A stretch of DNA of 40,139 nt from Campylobacter majalis (GTDB lineage Bacteria; Campylobacterota; Campylobacteria; Campylobacterales; Campylobacteraceae). The DNA lies in NCBI RefSeq assembly GCF_905120465.1, contig NZ_CAJHOF010000018.1, positions 1-40,139 of the forward strand. The letters are read 5' to 3'. Numbering within the stretch: position 1 is the first letter of the stretch; every line of letters begins with the position of its first letter. The position numbers were made by a program, and so were the translations under genes. Below, one piece after another: positions 20,948 through 28,281 of this stretch. The notes below the pieces were generated by a model. That model did not search any database and was not told the origin of the DNA. It saw only the letters and a program-made list of their open reading frames with translations.

Positions 20948-22435
20948 ATGCAATACTTTAGCATCTTAACAACAATAGGACTTAATAAACTAATCAAAGC
21001 CACCGCAAACAGCGAACAAATAATCCTTAGTAAAATGGGCGTAAGCGATGATATGGGCGAGATAAGCCAGGACATGCAGACCCTGCCAAACCAAAAGCAC
21101 AAATTTAGCATTAACAGCATCACACAAAGCGACACAGATAAAAATGTGCTAATTTGTGAGGGCGTAATAAGTGCAGATGTTGGTGGTTTTTATATCCGAA
21201 AAATAGGCATTTATACTAGCGATGATGAACTTTTTGCAGTTGGCAACATACCAGAAAGCTACAAGCCGCTTTTAGCCGATGGCAGTGCTAAAGATATCAC
21301 AATTAAATTTTACTTACAAGTTGATAATAGTGTAAATATTATACTAAAAGTTGATAATAACATAGTTTTAGCAACGCGAAATTTTGTAAAAGATGAGTTT
21401 AAAAAGCTAAATAATGAGCTTGATGCCAAATTCTTACCACTTCACGCCAAAGCTGATGATAGCCATAAGCTAGACGGCAAAGACGCAAACGAATACGCAC
21501 TAAAATCAGAGCTAAGCGATGGATTGCCAATAGGTGCGTATTTAAACTGGAGTAGCCAGGCAAAGACGCCGTCAGGCTTTTTGGTGTGTGATGGACGAAG
21601 TTTAAATAAAAGCGAATACGCTGAACTTTTTGAAGTCATAGGCTACACATACGGCGGAAGTGATGAGAGCTTTAATATACCTAAATTTGATGATGGACGT
21701 TTTATGCGAAGCGTTGGGGGTAATGCCTTAGCCTTAGGGCAGTTACAACAAGACGCCATTAGAAACATCACGGGAAAATTAGGCAGTGAATGGGGAGGAG
21801 TAAAAACAAGATTTTTTAATGAAGGTCATGGTGCTTTTAAAAATACACCATCAGAACAAGGCAGAATTTACGCCGAAGGCGTGAGTAAAAATACTAATTA
21901 CGCTGATGCGGATTTTGATGCTTCAAGAGTAGTTCCAACTGCAAACGAAAACAGACCACTAAATAGCTCAGTAGTAGTTTTAATAAAAGCCAAAGATGTA
22001 AAAGAGCCAAAAGCAAACCAAATCGATGATAGCATCTATGCCACACAAGCAAAAGCAGGCATAATAAAGCTAAAAAATAGTATATCAGGAAATGCCCAGG
22101 ATGTAGCAGTAACTGAAAAAGCTGTAAATGAAGTTAAAAACCAAATTTTAGGAGTAAATCAAACTTGGCAAGATGTGACTAGTCAAAGGCAAGTAGGCAT
22201 AACCTACACAAACACAACAGGACGACCGATACAGGTATTAATAGCCCTATCTACCAGTATAAATTCACAAGAATTTATACTAAGTATAAATAATGTAGAT
22301 GTTAACGCCAAAAACGGCACAAGCTATAACTATGGGCACACTCATTTTTTTAGTGTCATAATCCCACAAAATACGACATATACGCTTAAATCTACACAGG
22401 CTATTACAAGCTTAAAATGGTTTGAACTAAGATAA
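20948..22435 (+). CDS. H: Tail fibre protein gpH
   Basis: 495 aa host-recognition fibre. N-terminal domain of the DUF3751 type (GLNKLIKATANSEQIILSKM), a shaft with HKLDGKDANEYALKSEL, a phage collar domain (GLPIGAYLNWSSQAKTPSGF, then CDGRSLNKSEYAELFEVIG), and a C-terminal domain (FFSVIIPQNTTYTLKS). Strong ribosome site AAAGGAGCAACAC. The collar is usual before the receptor-binding tip. Confidence 0.9.
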   Translation: MQYFSILTTIGLNKLIKATANSEQIILSKMGVSDDMGEISQDMQTLPNQKHKFSINSITQSDTDKNVLICEGVISADVGGFYIRKIGIYTSDDELFAVGNIPESYKPLLADGSAKDITIKFYLQVDNSVNIILKVDNNIVLATRNFVKDEFKKLNNELDAKFLPLHAKADDSHKLDGKDANEYALKSELSDGLPIGAYLNWSSQAKTPSGFLVCDGRSLNKSEYAELFEVIGYTYGGSDESFNIPKFDDGRFMRSVGGNALALGQLQQDAIRNITGKLGSEWGGVKTRFFNEGHGAFKNTPSEQGRIYAEGVSKNTNYADADFDASRVVPTANENRPLNSSVVVLIKAKDVKEPKANQIDDSIYATQAKAGIIKLKNSISGNAQDVAVTEKAVNEVKNQILGVNQTWQDVTSQRQVGITYTNTTGRPIQVLIALSTSINSQEFILSINNVDVNAKNGTSYNYGHTHFFSVIIPQNTTYTLKSTQAITSLKWFELR

Positions 22436-22445
22436 AGGGTGCAAA

Positions 22446-22883
22446 ATGAAATATTACAAAAACACACAAAATGAAATTTACGCTTACGATGATAATATAA
22501 ATCAAACTATATTAAATGAGCTTATAGCAAAACACAAATTAACTCCACTAAATAAAAAAGAGCTTGAAACGCTAAACAAACCAAAAGAGCAAGACAAACT
22601 AACAAGCTTAAAAGAGCAGTTTATAAACGCCATCGATGAAGTGCTAAACAGCGAAGCTAAAAAAAAGGGTTATGACGATATAAAATCGGCTAGAAGTTAC
22701 GCAGGATATGATAATGCTTTTAGGCTTGAGAGTGAAGCATTTGGCAAGTGGAGTGCAAACGTGTGGCAATGGGGATATGCACTGCTTGAGCGTATAAAAA
22801 ATGGTGAAGTAGATATTAACACGCTAGAGCTTAGCCAGGTACTTAAAGATATGCCAAAGTTAGAGATTACAAACAAAGAATAA
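22446..22883 (+). CDS. G: Tail fibre assembly protein (DUF4376-like)
   Basis: 145 aa. Acts probably as chaperone for gpH. The C-terminal block SARSYAGYDNAFRLESEAF, then GKWSANVWQWGYALL, matches the DUF4376/tail assembly pattern. Starts 10 bp after gpH. Family-level call is good; the P2 gpG label is by position. Confidence 0.78.
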   Translation: MKYYKNTQNEIYAYDDNINQTILNELIAKHKLTPLNKKELETLNKPKEQDKLTSLKEQFINAIDEVLNSEAKKKGYDDIKSARSYAGYDNAFRLESEAFGKWSANVWQWGYALLERIKNGEVDINTLELSQVLKDMPKLEITNKE

Positions 22884-22894
22884 AGACAATGAGC

Positions 22895-23155
22895 CTATTT
22901 ATAAATATCTCCCCTGCTACCAGCATCAAGAGCGACAACAACGATAATATCGCCGTTAGCGTTAATGCTAAAAATAACGCGGAATTTGCCAATCCTCATG
23001 CGATATATCGGCTCATCAGTGCCACTAAGAGCCTTAATATCCACTCTCTCACCACTGATAAATTTAGCGATATTTTGAATAAATTTATCTCTTATGTCCT
23101 CGTGCTTAAAAAAGAACTTATCAGCCTTTTTGGTGAAATTTATTTTTACATTCAT
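22895..23155 (-). CDS. RelE/ParE-family toxin
   Basis: 86 aa, toxin of a type II TA pair. Family features: basic N-terminus, IYRMRIGKFRVIFSI central strand pair and IVVVALDAGSRGDIYK at the C-terminus (the usual R.dvY end). RelE-type toxins cleave mRNA on ribosomes; ParE-type ones poison gyrase; sequence does not decide. Start overlaps the antitoxin stop by 4 bp. Inserted opposite to the fibre genes. Confidence 0.88.
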   Translation of the reverse strand: MNVKINFTKKADKFFFKHEDIRDKFIQNIAKFISGERVDIKALSGTDEPIYRMRIGKFRVIFSINANGDIIVVVALDAGSRGDIYK

Positions 23156-23412
23156 ATTTTTAGCTCATACGTGCTAGATATGCTTAAATCATCATCACTT
23201 AAAGTGTTTAAATCATCCATTATCTCTTTACTCTCTTTGGCGTCTAGCTTTGAGAGGTTATTTAGCCGAAAAGTTAATGAGCTTTTTTCTTTTTCTATCT
23301 TTAAGGCGATGGCTGAGCGTATAAAAGCAGCAAAGCTATCTTTTGTGACATCTGTAACCTCTTTAAGTTGTGCAAAAAGTGCGTCATCAAGCTTTAATGA
23401 GTATATTTTCAT
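23152..23412 (-). CDS. RHH-type antitoxin partner
   Basis: 86 aa. N-terminal strand and two helices (YSLKLDDALFAQLKEVTDV, then KDSFAAFIRSAIALKI) fit a ribbon-helix-helix domain. The acidic C-terminal tail (SKEIMDDLNTLSDDDLSIS) should bind the toxin. First gene of the pair. Probably autoregulated from its own AT-rich promoter near 23420-23450. Confidence 0.85.
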   Translation of the reverse strand: MKIYSLKLDDALFAQLKEVTDVTKDSFAAFIRSAIALKIEKEKSSLTFRLNNLSKLDAKESKEIMDDLNTLSDDDLSISSTYELKI

Positions 23413-23450
23413 GATATACCTTTATATAAAAATATATACTCGTATATTAA

Positions 23451-23477
23451 CAAAACATCTTTAAACGGAGTTAAAAA
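23451..23477 (+). repeat. 27-bp direct repeat, left copy, flanking a membrane-protein cassette
   Basis: CAAAACATCTTTAAACGGAG followed by TTAAAAA; repeated perfectly at 23831-23857. The right copy is the ribosome-site region of the DUF1353 gene. The left one leads only into the minus-strand cassette. This looks like duplicated target or a recombination scar. Confidence 0.85.
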
Positions 23478-23569
23478 ATGTCAGAATATTTAAATCCAAA
23501 CTTATGCCATATATACGCTAGTATTACCCCTGCTATACTTGCTAATAAGCCTAAATCTAAAGCAGTCAT
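23471..23569 (-). CDS. 32-aa single-helix membrane peptide, partner of the 71-aa protein
   Basis: MTALDLGLLASIAGVILAYI, then a polar tail (HKFGFKYSDIF). ATG directly follows the stop of the two-helix protein (AAAGGATATATAA upstream). Same plan as the pairs at 2624-2906 and 30435-30706. Confidence 0.6.
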   Translation of the reverse strand: MTALDLGLLASIAGVILAYIWHKFGFKYSDIF

Positions 23570-23785
23570 TTATATATCCTTTAAAGAGTTAAAAATTTTG
23601 CCTAGCTTAATCATGCAAGTTGCGACGCCAAAAGCAAAAAATAGCATAACAAGCATAATAAAGCAAGTGAAAAAATCTATATTATCATATTTTGAACTAA
23701 CAAACAGCCAACAACCACTAAAACCAGCACTAAATAATAAGAGCTTGATTTTGATTATCTCAATTTTTAATTTTATTTTATCCAT
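23570..23785 (-). CDS. 71-aa two-helix membrane protein
   Basis: Lys/Ile-rich start (MDKIKLKIEIIKIKLLLFSA), a first hydrophobic segment, then FFTCFIMLVMLFFAFGVAT as second. Paired with a 32-aa peptide. The pair is bracketed by 27-bp direct repeats, i.e. a discrete inserted cassette. Opposite-strand ORF at 23478-23867 is a shadow. Confidence 0.6.
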   Translation of the reverse strand: MDKIKLKIEIIKIKLLLFSAGFSGCWLFVSSKYDNIDFFTCFIMLVMLFFAFGVATCMIKLGKIFNSLKDI

Positions 23786-23830
23786 ATCAAAATTTAACTT
23801 TTTTATTTCGCAAAATATATCAAATCATAT

Positions 23831-23857
23831 CAAAACATCTTTAAACGGAGTTAAAAA
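23831..23857 (+). repeat. 27-bp direct repeat, right copy
   Basis: Perfect match to 23451-23477. Contains ACGGAG that serves as ribosome site for the GTG start at 23858. Confidence 0.85.
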
Positions 23858-24400
23858 GTGCATATAAAACGCCCTATTTTAAAGCCATATGATAAGGATA
23901 AATTTGAACTGGTGCAAGATTACGAGATTGAAATTTCAATTTGCAAAACACAAAACAAAAACGCCAAAGCATTGCATGATGATGATTTAGATTGTGATAT
24001 ATTTTTAGACTTAGACAAGGCAGATGAGCAAGTGCAAGGGAGCGTATATAATATACGTAACCGCAGCACGAAGCGAAATCTAACGCCGTATAAGCTAAAA
24101 AGTATCACAATACCAAAAGGCTATAAAACTAACGGAGCAGATATACCACGCTTGTTTTGGTGCATATTCCCACCAAATAGTCCTGAATACTTATCGGCTG
24201 TGATTGTGCATGATTATTTGTGTGATGAAGCAGAAAAGATTTACAAGCTAGGCTTTAAACCAAAAGCAAGAGAGCGGTTCAAATTTGCTGATGTTGTCCT
24301 AAAAGAGATGATGAGTGCTATTGGGTGTAACCGCCTAAAAACAAACATATTTTACTACGCTTGTAGGGTGTATCATAAACTAAGGTATAAGGAGTATTAA
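23858..24400 (+). CDS. DUF1353 phage protein
   Basis: 180 aa. The C-terminal ~100 residues carry the DUF1353 pattern: ITIPKGYKTNGADIPRLFW, VIVHDYLCDEAEKI and FADVVLKEMMSAIG. The conserved D-x-P and HDYL residues may form a metal or catalytic site; the activity of the family is not known to me. GTG start with CGGAG upstream. It lies just before the lysis genes, as is common for this family. Confidence 0.85.
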   Translation: MHIKRPILKPYDKDKFELVQDYEIEISICKTQNKNAKALHDDDLDCDIFLDLDKADEQVQGSVYNIRNRSTKRNLTPYKLKSITIPKGYKTNGADIPRLFWCIFPPNSPEYLSAVIVHDYLCDEAEKIYKLGFKPKARERFKFADVVLKEMMSAIGCNRLKTNIFYYACRVYHKLRYKEY

Positions 24401-24401
24401 A

Positions 24402-24752
24402 ATGATAAATTTTAAAATTTTAAGCGTGATTTTAGCAGTGGCTTTTGCCTTTGGCATTGTCTTTGTTAAAAATAGCGAGATTAAAACCCTAAAACAGCAA
24501 TTAACACAGGCAAATTTAAACGCCGAATTTGAAAAGCTAAAGGTTAATGAGTGTGTCGCTAGACTTGAAAAGCAAAACGAGCAAATAAAAGCCGTAGCAC
24601 TTGATAACAAAAAGCTTTTAAGCGAGATTGACACAATAAAACAAAACGCAAACGCTAAATTTAACCGCCATAAACCGCCAAACAAAGATGACAAATGCCA
24701 GGCAAAACTAGAGTATTATCAAACGCTATTTAAGGAGTTAAGCGATGAATAA
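24402..24752 (+). CDS. Inner-membrane spanin-like protein (Rz-like)
   Basis: 116 aa. N-terminal membrane anchor (LSVILAVAFAFGIVFVK), then a long coiled coil (IKTLKQQLTQANLNAEFEKL...). This is the plan of an i-spanin. It overlaps the next gene by 8 bp, whose product is a small lipoprotein, matching the Rz/Rz1 arrangement. Sequence homology not claimed. Confidence 0.65.
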   Translation: MINFKILSVILAVAFAFGIVFVKNSEIKTLKQQLTQANLNAEFEKLKVNECVARLEKQNEQIKAVALDNKKLLSEIDTIKQNANAKFNRHKPPNKDDKCQAKLEYYQTLFKELSDE

Positions 24753-25029
24753 GACACAAACGAACAAAACACAAGAGCGAAAGAGTGGTGAAGAAGTAAG
24801 GATTTTGCTTTTTGTTTTAGCTATTGCGATGATTTTACTTCTAAGCGGTTGTGCTAACAAAGAGCAGCTAGTTAAAATCGAGTATCAAGATGTATATGTG
24901 CCTATTAGGTGTAACGCACAAATGCCAAACAAGCCAAAATTTAACGCCGATGATTTAAATAGTGCAAAAGAGCTATTAATCTACTACAAGCAGACTGAAG
25001 AGCTATTAAAAAGGTGTATTGATGAATAG
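24745..25029 (+). CDS. Outer-membrane spanin-like lipoprotein (Rz1-like)
   Basis: 94 aa. Hydrophobic segment ending in lipobox LLLSGCANKEQ (Cys ~36), then a soluble part with YVPIRCNAQMPNKPKF, which has the CN..P spacing often seen in o-spanins. Follows and overlaps the Rz-like gene, and overlaps the holin-like gene. Confidence 0.68.
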   Translation: MNKTQTNKTQERKSGEEVRILLFVLAIAMILLLSGCANKEQLVKIEYQDVYVPIRCNAQMPNKPKFNADDLNSAKELLIYYKQTEELLKRCIDE

Positions 25030-25324
25030 CCTTGATGAGTTTTTAGGCAATTATAAATGGGTGCTAAGTGTTGGATTTATCGGCGGACTGCTTAATATAG
25101 GCTCAAGAGCCGATAAAACAACAGGGCGGAAATTTGCCGATTTAGTAATAGGGCTTATATCGTCAATGTTTTTTGGATGGATAAGTTATGAAGTGATTTT
25201 GTTTATATGGGCGAGTGATAAGGTAGCACTTGCAGGATGTGGGTTTTTCGCATGGAAAGGAGCAACATGGGTTGGCGAAAAAGTGGATAAATTTGTAGAT
25301 AATAAGATAGGAGGGATGAGTTAA
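25022..25324 (+). CDS. Holin-like membrane protein
   Basis: 100 aa. Hydrophobic segments around WVLSVGFIGGLLNIG, FADLVIGLISSMFFGWISY and VALAGCGFFAWKGATWV, with a charged C-terminus (EKVDKFVDNKIGG). Three-helix plan in a lysis cluster supports a holin. ATG at 25022 overlaps the previous stop. Confidence 0.68.
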   Translation: MNSLDEFLGNYKWVLSVGFIGGLLNIGSRADKTTGRKFADLVIGLISSMFFGWISYEVILFIWASDKVALAGCGFFAWKGATWVGEKVDKFVDNKIGGMS

Positions 25325-25354
25325 AGGGGGATAGTGGCTAGAGGCAGAGCTTAA

Positions 25355-25375
25355 AGCCTACTTTAAAAGTAGGCT
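25355..25375 (-). terminator. Terminator of the type I toxin mRNA
   Basis: AGCCTACTTT and AAAGTAGGCT arms, next to T residues in the leftward RNA. It is just after the 22-aa toxin-like ORF and could also end the lysis operon. Confidence 0.7.
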
Positions 25376-25382
25376 AGACTTA

Positions 25383-25451
25383 TTAATAAGCCTTGACAAC
25401 AATTATACATAAGAGTATAATTACCGCAATTAAGCTCCGAAACAGCTTCAA
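25383..25451 (-). CDS. 22-aa Fst/Ldr-like type I toxin candidate
   Basis: TTG start after AAAGGAGGTGATTGCA; product (M)KLFRSLIAVIILLCIIVV plus KAY: basic N-terminus, one strongly hydrophobic helix, short end. This is the typical type I toxin plan. The ribosome site can pair with CACGCCTC just upstream (CACGCCTC-GCAAA-GGAGGTG). A leftward TATAAT (25522-25527) would start an mRNA near 25515. A divergent consensus promoter inside the gene makes an antisense RNA. Toxin activity inferred. Confidence 0.7.
   Translation of the reverse strand: MKLFRSLIAVIILLCIIVVKAY
25393..25421 (+). promoter_or_regulatory. Consensus promoter of the antisense RNA
   Basis: TTGACA (25393-25398), exactly 17 bp, TATAAT (25416-25421), located inside the toxin-like ORF and pointing against it. 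Confidence 0.85.
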
Positions 25452-25510
25452 TGCAATCACCTCCTTTGCGAGGCGTGATTTAGGCTGGAGGTTGCGACCC
25501 TCTAGCCTAA
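25428..25510 (+). ncRNA. Predicted antisense RNA to the type I toxin
   Basis: Expected start about 25428. The RNA covers the toxin start, ribosome site and leader. It would likely end near the TTAGGCTGGAGG...CCTCTAGCCTAA stem-loop (about 25480-25508), though no T-run follows, so the end is uncertain. Complementarity over the ribosome site fits an antitoxin. Confidence 0.65.
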
Positions 25511-25567
25511 CCTCTAGCACAATTATACATAAATCCCCTTAAATATCGACGTATTAGTTTAGCACTT

Positions 25568-25895
25568 GTCCTTGCATAAAAAGCAGACTAAAACAGCAAA
25601 TATTTATTATTTGTTTTCTCACGCACGACAACATCCCGCACGAGTGCATTCGAAAACAAATAATAAATGGTGTTTAGGCGTGACTTGTTACGCCGATAAA
25701 GAACATTAAAATAGTCCGCGACGTCGGACAAATTTAACCTGTTCGAAGAACAGCAACATTAAGCGTGTTGGGGGTTTGGGTGTAGGGATAAGGGGGCGAC
25801 TTCGCAATTCAAGCCCCCTTGTCACCTACATTAATAAATCTTTAGTATTGGTTTAGCTTTGCTAAACGTTAAAGAACGTAAAAAGTAGGTAAAAA
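25568..25895 (+). repeat. Structured repeat, long copy B, upstream of endolysin
   Basis: About 330 bp without a gene. A 16-bp stem (25603-25618 with 25652-25667; arm TTTATTATTTGTTTTC) surrounds a 33-nt loop. Then follow hairpins GGCGTGAC-TT-GTTACGCC, GTCCG-CGACGT-CGGAC, CTGTTC-GAA-GAACAG, AAGGGGGC...GCCCCCTT enclosed by GTAGG/CCTAC, and GTTTAGC-TTT-GCTAAAC. It ends at AGTAGGTAAAAA. The density of perfect hairpins points to a folded RNA. Related to copies at 20231 and 26271. Confidence 0.8.
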
Positions 25896-25905
25896 GGAGC
25901 ATAAA

Positions 25906-26241
25906 ATGAGTTTAGGAAAAGAGCAAGAAGCATTCATGCGTGATGTGGCTAAGCTTTTAAACTATCTACATCAAAACGGATATGAGGTAAGGGGCGGAGA
26001 GCTAGAGCGAACACAAGCACAACAAGAAATTTATATAAAAACAGGCAAAAGCAAGACAATGAATTCAAACCACTTGCGAAGATGTGCGATTGATTTGTTT
26101 ATATTTAAAAATGACAAATGGCTAACCCAAAAGCAAGAGTTGCAAAAGATAGGTGATTTTTGGGAGAGTTTAAATGAAAAAAACAGATGGGGCGGAAATT
26201 TTAAAAACTTTTTAGATATACCGCACTTTGAAAGGCGATGA
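25906..26241 (+). CDS. Endolysin, M15-type L,D-peptidase
   Basis: 111 aa, cuts peptidoglycan stem peptides (L-alanyl-D-glutamate or D-Ala-D-Ala type). Zinc ligands and catalytic residues are visible: His and Asp in SNHLRRCAIDLFIF and the final His in DIPHFE. YEVRGGELERTQAQQ is the usual family lead. GAGC-ATAAA ribosome site. No signal peptide, so it needs the holin-like protein. Flanked on both sides by copies of the structured repeat. Confidence 0.88.
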   Translation: MSLGKEQEAFMRDVAKLLNYLHQNGYEVRGGELERTQAQQEIYIKTGKSKTMNSNHLRRCAIDLFIFKNDKWLTQKQELQKIGDFWESLNEKNRWGGNFKNFLDIPHFERR

Positions 26242-26270
26242 TTAAGAATGCTAAAAGCTTTAAATTCTTA

Positions 26271-26488
26271 GTCCTTGCATAAAAAAACAGACTAAAACAG
26301 CAAATGTTTATTATTTGTTTTCTCATGTAGGGCAGCAGCTAACGAGTGCATTAAAAACAAATAATAAATGGCGTTAGCGTGATTTGTTACCACGCTAAAA
26401 CATAAAATTTAGCCCGCAAAGTCGGGCAATTCTTTAGTATTTGCTACTTTAGGCGTGACTTTGTTACGCCGCTAAAAGTAGGTAAAAA
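26271..26488 (+). repeat. Structured repeat, copy C, downstream of endolysin
   Basis: It starts GTCCTTGCATAAAAA as in copy B. A 15-bp stem (26307-26321 with about 26354-26368) is kept although the loop sequence has changed. Then come GCCCG-CAAA-(G)TCGGGC and GGCGTGAC-TTT-GTTACGCC hairpins, and AAGTAGGTAAAAA at the end. Stem conserved with loop divergence. Confidence 0.8.
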
Positions 26489-26516
26489 TAAATAAAACAA
26501 GTAGTAAAACATAGCT

Positions 26517-26705
26517 TTAAATTTTTATTTTAATATTCCTTGCTTTTATGGCGTTTATCTCTTCAAGACTTAAAGCACTTAAAAAATCCAAAATTTCACG
26601 CCGCCAGTCATCAGGCTTAGCCTTTGTCCATTGTGAAATAGTTGGATATGGTATATTAAACAACGCCGCCAACTCTTTACGATTTGGCTTTTTGTCACTT
26701 TTCAT
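26517..26705 (-). CDS. Small HTH protein overlapping module peptide 2
   Basis: 62 aa. NRKELAALFNIPYPTISQWT is a clear helix-turn-helix, followed by DDWRREILDFLSAL. Its ATG lies inside the end of the 46-aa peptide (ATGAAAAGTGA overlap), so the mini-peptide module and regulator form one leftward operon. Likely a DNA-binding regulator of the module. Confidence 0.75.
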   Translation of the reverse strand: MKSDKKPNRKELAALFNIPYPTISQWTKAKPDDWRREILDFLSALSLEEINAIKARNIKIKI

Positions 26706-26835
26706 CTTTTAGCCTATTTTCAAGATCTTTAATGCGTTTTTGAAGCTTTTTATTTTGATACATTTCATAAATCAAAAACAACGCACACGCAAAACCTGAG
26801 TATTGCAAAGCAAAATCAAAAATATCACTTAGCAT
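26695..26835 (-). CDS. 46-aa membrane peptide (26.8-kb module, second peptide)
   Basis: MLSDIFDFALQYSGFACALF, then a long basic coiled tail (KKLQKRIKDLENRLKDEK). Ribosome site AAAAGGGGCTTAAT. Longest of the second peptides. Overlaps the HTH gene. Confidence 0.68.
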   Translation of the reverse strand: MLSDIFDFALQYSGFACALFLIYEMYQNKKLQKRIKDLENRLKDEK

Positions 26836-26863
26836 ATTAAGCCCCTTTTAATAATTAATAATT

Positions 26864-26994
26864 TATAATAATCCAAAGTTGGGATGGCTTAGAGCCATCC
26901 TTGTAAGGTTTTAATTATTGTTAGAAGTGCTGCTAACGCTTCTAACAACTCTTTAAACCCTTTTAGAAACTTTTGCATGTTTCCCCCTTTGGAT
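26864..26994 (-). other. 26.8-kb module: inverted repeat, hairpin and antisense promoter
   Basis: AATCCAAAG (26870-26878) pairs with CTTTGGATT (26987-26995), covering the ribosome site region of peptide 1. GGATGGCT-TAG-AGCCATCC (26882-26900) overlaps the peptide stop. Rightward TATAAT at 26864-26869 points into the module and would start RNA near the inner arm. Confidence 0.65.
26889..26978 (-). CDS. 29-aa amphipathic/hydrophobic peptide (26.8-kb module, first peptide)
   Basis: MQKFLKGFKELLEALAALLT, then IIKTLQGWL. More basic and amphipathic than its relatives. Ribosome site AAAGGGGGAAAC. Leftward -10 elements TATAAT at 27023-27028 and 27029-27034. Position and structure match the other modules. 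Confidence 0.66.
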   Translation of the reverse strand: MQKFLKGFKELLEALAALLTIIKTLQGWL

Positions 26995-27092
26995 TTTATC
27001 TACTCAGCTTTACCCTTTCGACATTATAATTATAACATTAAATATATTAAAATAAGCTTTTAAATTATTAAATACATCATTTTTAAAATACA

Positions 27093-27124
27093 TTGTAAAT
27101 TCTTACACCAAAAATAGCTAAAAT
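27093..27124 (+). promoter_or_regulatory. Late promoter motif, copy 4 (before FI)
   Basis: ATTGTAAATTCTTA (TTGTAA 27093-27098), exactly 20 bp, TAAAAT (27119-27124). Confidence 0.7.
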
Positions 27125-27162
27125 CCTATAAAATCAAACCGCAACACGCAGAAAGGATTAAC

Positions 27163-28281
27163 ATGTCAGCTAAATACGGCGTAAATATCGAGCTTTACAA
27201 CGGATCAAATAACCCCTACAAAATCAACAACGAAAGACCAATCGCAATAATCGGCGACGATGACAAACTAGCACAAGGCTTACACCTTTATAACGATATT
27301 TTAGAAGCACTTAAACAAGTAGGCAAAGGCAGCATAAAAGACACGCTAGAGGACTTAAAAGCTACAGGCTTACACTCTCAAATAGTTTTAAGCGTTTTTA
27401 AAAAGCAAGAGGATCAAGACGACGAAAGCGATGAAAACGAAACACAAAATAATAAATTTTGTACAAATGCTATAGATGAGCTTAAAAAGTGTGAAGCCAC
27501 TTTAGGAGTTAAGCCAAAATTTTTTCTAGCAGTTGGCTATAATGATAATGGAGTGCATGAAAAGCTTAAACAAATAGCCGCTTATTTGCGTGGAGTTTAT
27601 GCCATAGAGCTAAACGAGCAAAGCGAAAGCCAGATAAATTTAAAATTGCAAACTTACAGCACCAAAACAGCCATCATAACCTATCAAAAAGTAATAAGAG
27701 TGGATAAAGCCGTCCGCCCTGCAAGTGCTTTTATAATCGCACTTTATGCAAAGACAATGAGCGAGACAGAATATGGATTTTCTCAAAGCTTTTCAAACCG
27801 TGTCATTGATGGCATAATAGGCATACAGGACAAAGTAGAACTAATACAAGGCGAAGACTGCGAAGCAGATAGACTAAGAGACAAAGGCGTAACGCTAATA
27901 ATAGCAAATGACGGCTTAAGAGCATGGGGCGGCGAGACGTGCAATGATGATTTGTTTAGTTCAATTCATACTTACGTTATTTTTTACACTGCAATAGATA
28001 CGATTTTTAAAGCTCAAGCAAGAGCCATTGACAAAAGAATGCGCGACGTGCTTAAGAATGTAGTTGATAGCCTAGAAGCCTTTTATTTAAGACTTCAAAA
28101 TAATAATGTAGTAGTTGGCTTTGAAATAACCATACCAAAAGAGCTAAACAGCAATGAAACCATTAGCGAGGGTATAGTATATATCCGCCATAACGTCCAA
28201 GAAATGCCACTAATAAAACGCATAGTAAATCGCATCTATAGAGTTACAGACTACTCACAAAAATTAATCCAGGAGCTATAA
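27163..28281 (+). CDS. FI: Tail sheath protein gpFI
   Basis: 372 aa contractile sheath subunit. The C-terminal domain has the conserved pattern AWGGETCNDD, TYVIFYTAIDTIFKAQARAI and FYLRLQNNNVVVGFEI, then QEMPLIKRIVNRIYR. The variable central part includes an acidic stretch (EDQDDESDENETQN). Normal length for P2 FI. It proves a contractile tail. Confidence 0.93.
   Translation: MSAKYGVNIELYNGSNNPYKINNERPIAIIGDDDKLAQGLHLYNDILEALKQVGKGSIKDTLEDLKATGLHSQIVLSVFKKQEDQDDESDENETQNNKFCTNAIDELKKCEATLGVKPKFFLAVGYNDNGVHEKLKQIAAYLRGVYAIELNEQSESQINLKLQTYSTKTAIITYQKVIRVDKAVRPASAFIIALYAKTMSETEYGFSQSFSNRVIDGIIGIQDKVELIQGEDCEADRLRDKGVTLIIANDGLRAWGGETCNDDLFSSIHTYVIFYTAIDTIFKAQARAIDKRMRDVLKNVVDSLEAFYLRLQNNNVVVGFEITIPKELNSNETISEGIVYIRHNVQEMPLIKRIVNRIYRVTDYSQKLIQEL

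Noticed and set aside
22889-23464. 191-aa plus-strand ORF
   Set aside because: Mirror of the RelE-type toxin and antitoxin, whose protein motifs are clear on the minus strand.
23478-23867. 129-aa plus-strand ORF
   Set aside because: Composition is that of a shadow of the minus-strand membrane pair, and it would end inside the DUF1353 gene.
20231-26488. Diversity-generating retroelement or group II intron for the three-copy repeat
   Set aside because: No reverse transcriptase, no template/variable repeat pair in the fibre gene, and no domain V-like stem could be identified.
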